64,000 bases of DNA from JAWKXU01 sp964468045 (GTDB lineage Bacteria; Pseudomonadota; Alphaproteobacteria; Sphingomonadales; Sphingomonadaceae): contig CAYXTO010000010.1 in assembly GCA_964468045.1 (NCBI GenBank), positions 62,001 to 126,000 on the forward strand. The letters are read 5' to 3'. The position numbers and the translations under genes are program-made. How positions within the stretch are numbered: position 1 is the stretch's first letter; each line of letters opens with the position of its first letter. Below the pieces are notes generated by a model. It saw only the letters and a program-made list of their open reading frames with translations. It searched no databases and was not told the origin of the DNA. Positions 45,762 to 54,731 of this stretch are shown here, in pieces.

Positions 45762-46721
45762 TCAGGAACTGAAACGATAGGGCTGGAAGCTCTGCACATG
45801 CTGCCGGGCGAATTCCAGATATCCCCGGTTCCAGCAGAATTCGCACCAGCCAACCCCTTTGACGCCGTCAATTTCAACGATTGTCGCGGACTCGTTGAGC
45901 AGGACCAGCGGATCCGGATCGAACTGGAACTTCGCAAAGGCCTTGCATTCGATCGAGGTGGAGCGACCCAGTTCATCCCTTGCAATTACATTGATCGCCA
46001 GATGATGCATGGTGTCGTCGAAGATATATTCATGCTCCACGGAAACGATCTGCGACATGACCTGATCCTTGCAGACGAAGCCGCGAATATGGACCGCGCC
46101 GAAGGATTGCATCTCGAAGAAATGGACAGCCGAAGTCCGGGTGGTGGCATGGAACCATTTGTAGTGCTGGTTCAGGCCCCACACCCGGTTGCCCCAGGCG
46201 TGATCCCTCTGCCCCACTGTGTCGAACGGTATCGATCTGCCATCGATCTCCAGCACTCCCCGGATATGGCCATGCTGCTCGGTACGATCATCCGCGTAAT
46301 ACCGGGGGCAGCCATCCTTGTGCGAACTGAAGGCATAAGGGGGGTGAAACGCGTCAAAGCGATAATCGATGTTGACCCGCTTGCCCTTGAAGGACACGTC
46401 CGCGCTTACCAGCGGTTCGTCGATGCGCAGGGAAAGCCCCTCGACCTTCCAGTCATAGAAGTCCATCTCCGCCGATACCGGCTGAGCCTCGAACCGCTCC
46501 TGAATCGGATCACCCACCCCGGGACCGAACATGCAAGTCGCCGCGCTGGCCGTGCCATCGGCATTGATCCAGGGATAGACGAAACCACCGATGCCCTCGT
46601 CGGGAAGCGACAGCATATAGACCACGCCTTCCCGCGAATGCGCGCCGGCCGCGAGGACATGGCGGTTGTCATGCTCGACGCCGATCAGGGGCAGGTTCGT
46701 CTGTATGTCTTCGAAGGCCAT
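45762..46721 (-). CDS. DUF7064-like beta-rich protein (second copy)
   Basis: 319 residues, no signal peptide, rich in aromatic residues and histidine. The central VGQRDHAWGNRVWG matches the KDRSWGWR segment of the protein at 27157-28284 in place and spacing, so I place both in one family. An N-terminal half with MLSLPDEGIGGFVYPWIN suggests a lipocalin- or hydratase-like beta structure. No catalytic role is known. 120 bp upstream of the glycosidase-like gene on the same strand and divergent from a glutathione transferase. Confidence 0.75.
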   Translation of the reverse strand: MAFEDIQTNLPLIGVEHDNRHVLAAGAHSREGVVYMLSLPDEGIGGFVYPWINADGTASAATCMFGPGVGDPIQERFEAQPVSAEMDFYDWKVEGLSLRIDEPLVSADVSFKGKRVNIDYRFDAFHPPYAFSSHKDGCPRYYADDRTEQHGHIRGVLEIDGRSIPFDTVGQRDHAWGNRVWGLNQHYKWFHATTRTSAVHFFEMQSFGAVHIRGFVCKDQVMSQIVSVEHEYIFDDTMHHLAINVIARDELGRSTSIECKAFAKFQFDPDPLVLLNESATIVEIDGVKGVGWCEFCWNRGYLEFARQHVQSFQPYRFSS

Positions 46722-46970
46722 GAAATATCCGTGTTAAACCAAGTGAGTTGCGGCCATGCAGCCGCTTCCTGGCTTTATGTGACCCGAAACCGCGCAAGGT
46801 AAAGCCTTGCCGCAAGAATGTGGTGGGAACGCGCGCTGCACCCAAGGCGCATTGCAAGTCCTTGTGAAAAGCTTAGGCTGTTTCGCAAATAGCGAAAGCG
46901 GCCTCGTCTCGCCTGCACCCGGGGAGGATTGCACGAATGGACCGCTGACGCATCGGTAGAGGCGAACGCG

Positions 46971-47762
46971 ATGCTGCTGCATGATCACCCACTGTCTCCC
47001 TATGCCCAGAAAGTGCGCATCATGCTGCGCGAGAAGGGCCTGCCATTCGAAGCGCAGGTTCCCGATGGGCTGGGCACCGGCGAGGTAGGGGCCTATTCAT
47101 CCCTGAACCCCCGCCTCGAAGTTCCCGCGCTAACCGTGGACGGACGAACCTTGTTCGATTCAACGATCATTCTGGATTTCATCGACGAGCAATATCCCGA
47201 CCCCCCGATGATGCCGGACGATCCGTTCCAGCGCGCCGAAATCCGCGAAATCGAGGAAATCTGCGATACGCTCTACGAAGCCATCAACTGGGGGCTCGGG
47301 GAGGTTCGCTTTTTCGGCCGGGCCAGGGACAAGGCCAATCAGCTGCGCCGCGCGGGCGGCGAGGAAATCGCAGCCATCCACGCCTGGCTCGAAGGCCGGT
47401 TGAGCAGCGCGGGCTGGCTGTCGGGGGCGGCCTATGGTCGCGCCGACATAGCCACCTTGCCCTATGTCACGATGTCGAAGACGCTGGGATTTGCGCCCCC
47501 CGCAGGTTCTGCCCTGGCGGCCTGGCTGGCAAGGATGCTGGAACGCCCCGCCGTGGCCGCAACCAATGCGGAGGCCGATGCGGCGGTGGTCGACATGGCC
47601 CAATATTCCGGGGTGCTGGATTCCGGCGCTTTCCGGCGGCACTTCCGCGATCACCGCCTCGAGTGGATCATCCGGTGCGGTGGGGTGGATATCGTTGCCG
47701 AAGGGCTGGCGAAGAACAATGTTCGCTTCACCGACCTGTCCTATTTCGCCAATCCATCATGA
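46971..47762 (+). CDS. Glutathione S-transferase family protein
   Basis: 263 residues. The thioredoxin-like N-domain begins LLHDHPLSPYAQKVRIMLRE and contains the cis-Pro segment RLEVPALTVDG and FDSTIILDFIDEQYP. The all-helical C-domain contains the family turn YGRADIATLPYV. It ends with a 50-residue tail (SGAFRRHFRDHRLEWIIRCGG) beyond the usual GST length of about 210, an uncommon extension. ATG at 46971 preceded by GTAGAGGCG. It would use glutathione for conjugation, isomerisation or ether cleavage. Confidence 0.9.
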   Translation: MLLHDHPLSPYAQKVRIMLREKGLPFEAQVPDGLGTGEVGAYSSLNPRLEVPALTVDGRTLFDSTIILDFIDEQYPDPPMMPDDPFQRAEIREIEEICDTLYEAINWGLGEVRFFGRARDKANQLRRAGGEEIAAIHAWLEGRLSSAGWLSGAAYGRADIATLPYVTMSKTLGFAPPAGSALAAWLARMLERPAVAATNAEADAAVVDMAQYSGVLDSGAFRRHFRDHRLEWIIRCGGVDIVAEGLAKNNVRFTDLSYFANPS

Positions 47763-47801
47763 TCGACGAAACAGCAAGTGCATCGACCGGCCGCAAGCGT
47801 T

Positions 47802-48425
47802 TCACGCCTGATTGAGCGCGCCATGCATCACCGCTTCGAGATATTGGCCCACTTGCCGGGAACTCAGCTTCTGCATTTTCATCTGCACGATCACGCTGGC
47901 CGCCCCCATGAATTCATAGGCTGACATCTCGGGATCCACTTTCCCAAGCGGCTCGCCGCGTGCCAAGCCTTCCTCGATTACATTTCGGTGCAGCGCGATG
48001 GTTTGGCGAACGAACCTTTCGTAGAGCGGCCAGACGTCCTCCTGGAAGCTCGTGCTCCAGTTCACCCAGATCATCGAATAATTCGGATCGACATCGAACG
48101 AGTCCGCAAAGTCGCGCAATATCGCGAGAAATTGCGCCGGGACCGTGGAATGGCCGGATGCTGCTTTTGCCGCATTGCCGAGGATCACGCGTTCCACCTC
48201 GTCGACCACCGCTTCGACAAGTGCTTTTCGTGTCGGAAAATAACTGAAAACCGTCGGCACCGCGACGCCTGCTTCTGCTGCAACATCGGCATGGCCCGCT
48301 GCAGCGATCCCCTTGCGTGCGAAAACGACGATGGCGCAGTCGAGCAATTGAGCGCGCCTCTCCTCAACCGGCAGCTTTGTCGCACGGCGTCGTTGCACAT
48401 GGCTTGCTACGGCAGCGGCAGTCAT
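47802..48425 (-). CDS. TetR-family regulator
   Basis: 207 residues. HTH at residues 25-70: RRAQLLDCAIVVFARKGIAA, then VAAEAGVAVPTVFSYFPTRKAL. The C-terminal ligand domain is not diagnostic. It is divergent from the small gene that begins the first Rieske module, with 224 bp between them, so it is the probable local repressor of that module; no clear operator palindrome stands out in the gap. Confidence 0.9.
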   Translation of the reverse strand: MTAAAVASHVQRRRATKLPVEERRAQLLDCAIVVFARKGIAAAGHADVAAEAGVAVPTVFSYFPTRKALVEAVVDEVERVILGNAAKAASGHSTVPAQFLAILRDFADSFDVDPNYSMIWVNWSTSFQEDVWPLYERFVRQTIALHRNVIEEGLARGEPLGKVDPEMSAYEFMGAASVIVQMKMQKLSSRQVGQYLEAVMHGALNQA

Positions 48426-48649
48426 CGGATACGGTCCAATAGCTTCCCTTTCTGCAAGGGCAAGGATTGCTCAGCCCCGGGGCCAACGAATAGCGATAGG
48501 CCTGCCCCGTCAAGTCTTATGCTCGCGGTCAGCTTGGAATAACATTCAACCTGTCATTGACAATCTTATCATTAAGTGGTGATTTCAACAAAACATAACG
48601 AAGTTGAGTCGGGACAACGTCCCGTCTTCGGGTCGCGGAGAGGTCTGGA

Positions 48650-49009
48650 ATGGAAACGCAGCAATCCGTTCTACCAAGGGGATTCGAGAGTCTGACAAGC
48701 TTTGTCGGAAGCTGGGCCCTGCCTGATTCCATAGCACGCAGCGCACGGCGGCAAACTGCGACGATGGCGGAAATCAAAGCGTTCTATGATGCGATGCTGC
48801 TTCAAGCGGAGCAGGCGGTTTCATATCTCGAAAACGTGCCGCTCGGCGCCATGGCGCCGGAATCCGAAAACCTGCTGAAGCTGATGCTTTCGCTCGCGGA
48901 GATAGCACCTGCGGTCGAGTGGTACGACCAGCAGCAAGTCTATGACGGATTTGACGTCACACGCATGCGATTGGTCAGGCAGGTATCCGACACTGCCGCG
49001 CAGTTATGA
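48650..49009 (+). CDS. Small Rieske-oxygenase-associated protein (first copy)
   Basis: 119 residues, helical, no signal. It is related to the protein at 57050-57412: both share TMAEIxxFYxA, a heptad-like AxxAxxxLExxPL, and an E..L..L.LSLA segment, followed by a short divergent tail. Both genes are adjacent to a Rieske oxygenase alpha gene (20 bp before here, overlapping after there). RBS GGAGAGG. I do not recognise the family. A partner, assembly factor or non-canonical small subunit of the oxygenase is inferred; it is too short and lacks the usual beta-subunit (SnoaL-like) features. Confidence 0.8.
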   Translation: METQQSVLPRGFESLTSFVGSWALPDSIARSARRQTATMAEIKAFYDAMLLQAEQAVSYLENVPLGAMAPESENLLKLMLSLAEIAPAVEWYDQQQVYDGFDVTRMRLVRQVSDTAAQL

Positions 49010-49029
49010 ACCGCCGGGAGTAAGGCAGA

Positions 49030-50289
49030 ATGGCCCAGATCGATATTCCGCCCATTGGCATCACACGGCAATTTCCGGAACTTGGCACCGGGCCGGTGCC
49101 TACCGACCTTTATCACGATCCCGCGCTCTACCAGAAAGAGCTGGAGGCCGTATTCCAGCCAAGCTGGTTTCTCATGGGCCGCGTGGAACAAGTTCCACAA
49201 GCTGGCGACTTCATCGTCTGTTCGATGCCCACCTTCAATTATTCAGTCATTATCTGCCGAAACAAGGACGGCCAGGTCAATAGCCTGCACAATGTCTGCA
49301 GGCATCGCGGCAATGCCGTGGAACATCGTGCATCCGGCAAGTGCAATCTTTTCATGTGCCGGTTCCACGGCTGGTCCTACGATCTCAACGGCAAGCTGGC
49401 CAAGGTGCGCGACGAGGAAGGCTTTTTCAATCTGGACAAGAGCGAGCTCAATCTTCGCGCATTGCCGACCGGCGTCTGGAACGGGTTCATCTTTGTGTCG
49501 CCGGAAGAGACGCCCACGCAAACCCTTGAAGATTATCTAGGAGAACAGGGCCGCGATCTCGCAAACTTCCCCTTCGAAAACGCAAGCGAGTGTTTCCAGT
49601 TCGAAGCGGAGGTCGACTGCAACTGGAAGCTGCTGATAGACTCCTTTTCCGAAGTCTATCACATCCCCACCCTCCATCCGAACTCCATCGGCCCCACGAT
49701 GATGCTTCCTGGAAATCCCAATGGGCGCATGATCGGCACATGGCTGAAAGGGCCGCATCGCACCAATTCGCACTTCAGCGCTTTCAATGAACCGAAAAAC
49801 CCCGTGCAGAAGCTCGCCTATCGGAATACGCCCGGCCCTTCCCTGGTCAGCGCTGGCGCCGATAGCTTCCAGCAGGAATATGGCCTTAACCCGACTGGCG
49901 CGCCGAATTGGTCGGTCGATCTGGCGGTGTTCTTCCCAGGCACGGGCTTCGTATTGTCGTCAGGAATGTATGCCATCCATCAGGTGTGGCCGCTCGCCGC
50001 AAATCGCTGCTTCTATCAGCAGCGGCAATATCACCAGAAAGCACGAACGGCCGCCCAGCGCTTTGGGCAGGAAAACAGCCAGGTCGAATTTCGGGATCTG
50101 ATCCTTGAGGATCTCAATACGCTCGAAAGAATCCAGCGCTCGCTCGACACCGGACTGATCAAGGAATTCCACTTCCATGATCACGAAGCGGCATTGCGCC
50201 ATCAATATCATGTGGTTCGGGAAAGGATCGCGGCGCTTGACGAAGCACAGGCCAGAAAGGCCGCCAATTGCGCCGCGCTCGTCGACTAG
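49030..50289 (+). CDS. Rieske non-haem iron oxygenase, alpha subunit (first)
   Basis: 419 residues. The [2Fe-2S] site is CRHRG (Cys90, His92) and CRFHGW (Cys110, His113). The mononuclear iron site is in DSFSEVYHIPTLH near residues 203-217. It hydroxylates or demethylates an aromatic or steroid-type substrate with electrons from a ferredoxin; a candidate ferredoxin is at 58894. The SnoaL-like gene that follows could be its beta-like subunit. RBS GGAGTAAGG. The substrate cannot be told from sequence. Confidence 0.93.
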   Translation: MAQIDIPPIGITRQFPELGTGPVPTDLYHDPALYQKELEAVFQPSWFLMGRVEQVPQAGDFIVCSMPTFNYSVIICRNKDGQVNSLHNVCRHRGNAVEHRASGKCNLFMCRFHGWSYDLNGKLAKVRDEEGFFNLDKSELNLRALPTGVWNGFIFVSPEETPTQTLEDYLGEQGRDLANFPFENASECFQFEAEVDCNWKLLIDSFSEVYHIPTLHPNSIGPTMMLPGNPNGRMIGTWLKGPHRTNSHFSAFNEPKNPVQKLAYRNTPGPSLVSAGADSFQQEYGLNPTGAPNWSVDLAVFFPGTGFVLSSGMYAIHQVWPLAANRCFYQQRQYHQKARTAAQRFGQENSQVEFRDLILEDLNTLERIQRSLDTGLIKEFHFHDHEAALRHQYHVVRERIAALDEAQARKAANCAALVD

Positions 50290-50379
50290 GATGCAGCAGC
50301 GCGGCCAAATGCCGATTGACAGTTTATTGCCATTGTTACCTCCTGTCCGAACAAGCGGGAATCATGTGAGAGGATGAAA

Positions 50380-50757
50380 ATGACCGATATCAAGCAAGTC
50401 GCCTTGGATTTCATTGACGCATATAATGCCAAGGACTTCCAACGGATGACGGATCTGGTCGAAGAAGACGTAGATTTCGCGCATTACAATCGCGGCTACA
50501 AACTCGAAAAATGGAAGGATCTCCTGGCTATCTTCCCCAATTTTTCGGAGCGCCTTTCTCCGGACCGGCATTTCGCGGAACCGACCCGGATCACGGTCGG
50601 CGACAATCTCGTGATCATCGAATCAAGCTTTTGCGGAACCGCGCAGGAAGACATTCCGAACTGGGCGAATGCCGGCGAGAAATATGACCTGAAGCTTTGC
50701 ACGATCTTCGGCTTCAGCGAGCGCGGCAGGATCAACGAATGGAAGGACCACGGCTGA
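50380..50757 (+). CDS. SnoaL/NTF2-like protein
   Basis: 125 residues of the cystatin-like alpha+beta barrel: QVALDFIDAYNAKDFQRMTD at the start, and ICRE-like beta strands later. The site GAGAGG (50368-50373) touches the ATG at 50374 but is 6 bases before the ATG at 50380, so the latter is chosen. Between a Rieske alpha gene and a molybdopterin oxidoreductase, it may be a hydroxylase small subunit or an isomerase/cyclase acting on the pathway intermediate. Confidence 0.85.
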   Translation: MTDIKQVALDFIDAYNAKDFQRMTDLVEEDVDFAHYNRGYKLEKWKDLLAIFPNFSERLSPDRHFAEPTRITVGDNLVIIESSFCGTAQEDIPNWANAGEKYDLKLCTIFGFSERGRINEWKDHG

Positions 50758-50833
50758 ACGGGGAATATGAAGCGGCCGGACCGGAGTGAAGCGATTGCAA
50801 GGCGGCGAGCAATAACGATCGGAAGGTGAGAAG

Positions 50834-53089
50834 ATGGTCACGGCAAGCGATACGGCGGATGTCGAAGTCCATTACCGACTCTGCGGGTTCTGCGACCAGC
50901 ATTGCGGGACGGAAGTCACCATAAACCGGGCCACCCGGCAAGTCATCGGCGTGCGGGGGGACAAGGCGGATCCGCTCAGCCATGGCTACGTCTGCCCGAA
51001 AGTCTATGCCCTCAAGGACTATCACCACGATCCCGAGCGGCTGACCACTCCAATGATCAAGCGCGATGGCCAGTTCGAACCGGCGACCTGGGACGAAGCG
51101 CTGGATTTCACCGCCGAGCGGATCAAGGATATCCAGCGCCAATATGGCAATGATGCCATCGCCTTCTACTTCGGAACCGGTCTCGCCCATGTTCCCGCGC
51201 TGTGCCTTTACACGCCCCTTCTGGCCACCACGCTGGGCACGACCCAGGTCTATTCCTCATCCAGCGTGGATTGCCATCCCCATTTCCTGACCACGACCAC
51301 CATGTTCGGCAATCTGGGCGCGGTGCCGGTGCCGGATGTCGACAACACCGATTACCTGCTGGTGATCGGGGCCAATCCGGCGCAGTCCAACGGCAGCTTC
51401 ATCATAGCGCCCGGCATGCCCGCGCGGCTGAAGGCGATCCAGCAGCGCGGGGGCAAGGTCGTTGTCATGGACCCGCGCCATACGGAAACCGCCAAGCTGG
51501 CGGACTGGCACCTTTCGATCCGGCCCGGCGCGGATGCCGCGGTGCTGTTTGCGATGATCAATATCCTGTTCGAGGAGGATCTGGTCGATCTGAAGCATAT
51601 CGGTGAATATGCCACCAACCTCGACCGGCTCAGGGAACTGGCGCAGCCTTTTTCGGCGAAGACCGCCAGCAAGGTCAGCGGCATAGCCGTCGAGGATATC
51701 TACAAGCTGACCCGTGAGTTCGCCGCTGCTCCGCGCGCCTGCATCTATGGCCGCATCGGGTCTTCGATGCAGTTGTTCGGATCGATCACGAACTGGCTGA
51801 TCGTCGCCATCAATGCCTTGACCGGCAATCTGGACCGGCCCGGCGGATCGATGTTTCCACGTGGCGTCATCGATTCCATATTCTTTTCCGATCGCTGCCA
51901 GAATGGCGTTCTGCCCCATGGCCGGTGGCAATCGCGTGCGACCGACCTGCCCGAGCTTGCGGGCCAATTGCCGTGCTCGGCCCTGCTGCCCGAGCTTGAG
52001 ACCCCGGGCGAAGGCCAGATCCGCGCGCTCATCACGATGGCGGGAAATCCGATCCTGGCGACTCCCAATGGCGGCGGTCGATTGACGCGCGCGCTCGAGA
52101 AGCTGGATTTCGTGCTGTCGTTCGACATCTACATCAACGAAGCCAGCCGGCACGCGGACGTGATCCTGCCTTCGGAAAAGTCGCTGAGCCGGTCCGACTT
52201 CACCCTGTTCTACACCTTCTTCATGGTGCGGGACTATCTGCGCTATAGCCCGCCGATCTTCGAGCCGGCATCCGATGCGCGAACCGATGCCCAGATCATT
52301 TCGGGGCTGGTCGGGAGGCTGTTGGGCGAGACCGCCCTTGAAGCGGACGAACGTGCCCTGCGCATGCTGCATCAGCAGCTGATCGATCAAGGCAACGAAG
52401 TAGCCGCGCGCTTCAGCTTCGATCAGGTGCTGCAGCATCTGGGCGCGGAAGAAGGCCAGGATCGCATGTTCGAGCTGCTGGTGCGGACCGGCCCTTATGG
52501 CGATCATCTGGGCGACAATCCGGACGGGCTCACACTGGAAAAGCTAAAGACCATGCCGCATGGCGTGGATTACGGGCCGATGCGTTCTCGAATCCAGGAA
52601 GTGCTCTTTCTGCCCGGCGGTAAGATCGATTTTGCTCCCGAACCGATCATTGCCGACATATCGCGCTTCGAACGTTGGCTGAATGGCAGCCAGCCGGAAG
52701 GCCTGGTGCTGGTCGGCCGCCGCCAGATCCGTTCATTCCAATGGATGCACAGATTCCCCACGCTCAACAAGGGGCCCCACATGTGCACGCTGCTGATGAA
52801 CCCCAGGGATGCCGAAGCGCGCGGCGTTCAGGATGGCCAGAAGGTGAAGGTGCAGTCCCGCACCGGGCAATTGGTGGTCGAGGCCGAATTGAGCGAGGAA
52901 ATGCGCGAAGGCGTGGTCAGCCTGCCGCATGGCTGGGGCCATGACGAGCCCGGCATACCCGGGGATTCCGTCGCGAAATCGCGCCCTGGCGTGAACTATA
53001 ATCTGCTTGCGGACGAGACGCTGATAGACGTCCCTTCCTGCAACACCATGCTCAATGCCATTCCGGTCGAGGTGGAATGCGCATCCTGA
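50834..53089 (+). CDS. Molybdopterin oxidoreductase, DMSO-reductase family, single subunit
   Basis: 751 residues. The N-terminal [4Fe-4S] ligands are Cys17, Cys20, Cys24 and Cys54 (CGFCDQHC, GYVCPK). Molybdopterin-binding domains follow (VIGANPAQSN, VVMDPRHTETAKLADW, ALTGNLDRPGG), and the C-terminal dinucleotide-binding barrel has SLPHGWGHDEPGIPG. A possible molybdenum ligand is Cys147 in SSVDCHPHF. No Tat signal, electron-transfer subunit or membrane anchor is encoded nearby, so it should be cytoplasmic and take electrons from a soluble carrier. Strong RBS GGAAGGTGAGAAG. Confidence 0.92.
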   Translation: MVTASDTADVEVHYRLCGFCDQHCGTEVTINRATRQVIGVRGDKADPLSHGYVCPKVYALKDYHHDPERLTTPMIKRDGQFEPATWDEALDFTAERIKDIQRQYGNDAIAFYFGTGLAHVPALCLYTPLLATTLGTTQVYSSSSVDCHPHFLTTTTMFGNLGAVPVPDVDNTDYLLVIGANPAQSNGSFIIAPGMPARLKAIQQRGGKVVVMDPRHTETAKLADWHLSIRPGADAAVLFAMINILFEEDLVDLKHIGEYATNLDRLRELAQPFSAKTASKVSGIAVEDIYKLTREFAAAPRACIYGRIGSSMQLFGSITNWLIVAINALTGNLDRPGGSMFPRGVIDSIFFSDRCQNGVLPHGRWQSRATDLPELAGQLPCSALLPELETPGEGQIRALITMAGNPILATPNGGGRLTRALEKLDFVLSFDIYINEASRHADVILPSEKSLSRSDFTLFYTFFMVRDYLRYSPPIFEPASDARTDAQIISGLVGRLLGETALEADERALRMLHQQLIDQGNEVAARFSFDQVLQHLGAEEGQDRMFELLVRTGPYGDHLGDNPDGLTLEKLKTMPHGVDYGPMRSRIQEVLFLPGGKIDFAPEPIIADISRFERWLNGSQPEGLVLVGRRQIRSFQWMHRFPTLNKGPHMCTLLMNPRDAEARGVQDGQKVKVQSRTGQLVVEAELSEEMREGVVSLPHGWGHDEPGIPGDSVAKSRPGVNYNLLADETLIDVPSCNTMLNAIPVEVECAS

Positions 53090-53116
53090 TGGCAGGAATG
53101 CGGCAGGCGCGTTTGC

Positions 53117-54580
53117 TCATCCGCATTTGCGCAGGGTCATGTTGAGGGTGGAGGACTTGACCTCGATCACCGGCATGTTGGCGATCTTCATCAGCTTGCG
53201 CGCCTGCTCCAGCTCCGGCGTCGACAGCAGCGGATAGTTCCGCCGGATTGGCCCGGCTGCCTTCATCTTGTCCCTGTCTGCCTGCGGAACAGTCATCCGA
53301 TAGATCAGCTCGTCCTCGTCCTCGGTGTCGTACTGCTTCTTCAACTCTTCCAGCGTCGGCTCCTCCGGCGGGTTGGCCAGCACTTCCTTGGCCCGGCTCG
53401 ACGCCATGATCTTGTCCATCACCTCCGGATCCACCGGCGCCACGGGCTTGCCGTAATATTCCGCCGCATACTGGATCACTTCATCCGGCACCGTCCCATA
53501 GCGCTTGCCCGTCACCACATTCAGCACCGCCTGGATCCCCACCAGCTGGCTGAACGGCGTCGCCATCCCCGGATAGCCCAGGTCCCGCCGCACCGCCGCC
53601 ACCTCGTCCAGAACCTCGTCCAGCTTGTCCATCATGTTGTGGTTGGCCAACTGCGCCTTGAACGTGCCCATCATCCCGCCCGGGATCTGGTGCTCGATCG
53701 AGAAGATGTCGTATTCGGCATACTGGTTCACCAGGAAGCCCGCCGCCTTGCCGACCGCCTCGAAATGATCGGCCACCGGCTTGAACAGCGCTTCATCCAG
53801 ATTGTGGGTATGGCCCTTGAGCTGGATGTTCCTGGCCATGATCTCGGTTGAGGGCACCGAGGGTCCATTGGCCATCGGCCGGCTCGCGGTGTGGATCACC
53901 GACACCCCGAAATCGATCGCATCGAGATAGGCCTTGGCCGACATCCCCAGCAGGTTGTTCGAATGCATCTCGATCGGCTTGCCGTTGGCCACCTTCACCA
54001 AGGCCGGCACCAGCGTCGACAGCCGCTCCCGCTCCAGCACACCCGCCGTGTCGTAAAGCAGGATGGAGTCGATGTTGGGATCGGCGGCAAGCACGGCCGC
54101 CTTGTTGATGAAGAATTCATCCGTATGCACGGGCGACAAGGCAAACATGATGGCGGCCGCGACTTGCGCACCATTGGATTCCTTGGCTACCCGCGCCAGA
54201 CGCAGCATATTGTCGGTGCCCAGCAGCACATCATACAGCCAGAACGAGCGCACGCCATGTGCGCACAGGCGACGGATCCATACTTCCATCAGGGCTTTCG
54301 GGCTGATGCTGAATGTCACCAGCGCATTGGCCCGCAGGCCCGCCCGGACCGGCGTGTTGGGCATCGACGCCACCAGCAGGTCCAGCGCATCCCAGTAGTT
54401 TTCCTGGCAATAGCGTGTGAGAACATCGAGCTTCCCGCCGCCGGTCAGATCGATGATCTTGAACCCCGTCCTGTCCAGCAAAGGAGACGCCGGCAATGCC
54501 TGCCCCGTGCGCATGCGGATGCCCCAGAGCGATTGCTCGCCATCTCGCAGCGTCTCGTCCAGGAACTCGACATGGGCCAT
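53117..54580 (-). CDS. Carboxyltransferase/HMGL-like TIM-barrel protein lacking biotin domain
   Basis: 487 residues. The N-terminus FLDETLRDGEQSLWGIRM is the metal-binding start of the pyruvate carboxylase B / oxaloacetate decarboxylase group, and the C-terminal half (GGMMGTFKAQLANHNMMDKL, LGYPGMATPFSQLVG) is the matching PYC/OADA domain. There is no biotinyl-lysine (AMKM) domain. Two usual active-site positions look changed: the carbamylated lysine strand reads ILLYDTAGVL instead of IKDMAG, and the HxHDT motif reads MHSNNLLG. A carboxylation or decarboxylation role with altered chemistry, or a non-biotin lyase, is possible. Divergent from an aldo/keto reductase. Confidence 0.85.
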   Translation of the reverse strand: MAHVEFLDETLRDGEQSLWGIRMRTGQALPASPLLDRTGFKIIDLTGGGKLDVLTRYCQENYWDALDLLVASMPNTPVRAGLRANALVTFSISPKALMEVWIRRLCAHGVRSFWLYDVLLGTDNMLRLARVAKESNGAQVAAAIMFALSPVHTDEFFINKAAVLAADPNIDSILLYDTAGVLERERLSTLVPALVKVANGKPIEMHSNNLLGMSAKAYLDAIDFGVSVIHTASRPMANGPSVPSTEIMARNIQLKGHTHNLDEALFKPVADHFEAVGKAAGFLVNQYAEYDIFSIEHQIPGGMMGTFKAQLANHNMMDKLDEVLDEVAAVRRDLGYPGMATPFSQLVGIQAVLNVVTGKRYGTVPDEVIQYAAEYYGKPVAPVDPEVMDKIMASSRAKEVLANPPEEPTLEELKKQYDTEDEDELIYRMTVPQADRDKMKAAGPIRRNYPLLSTPELEQARKLMKIANMPVIEVKSSTLNMTLRKCG

Positions 54581-54731
54581 TGACTGCTCTCCCTTTCTCT
54601 ATTCAAGCAATGTCTTTCGCCAGTCTCATCAAGCAGATCAACACATATCCCGAAAACGCGACGACTTTTTGGATCGCATTGACATCGGGCTGCGCTATGG
54701 AGACGCCGCATCATCGCAACAGGGTAGACAA

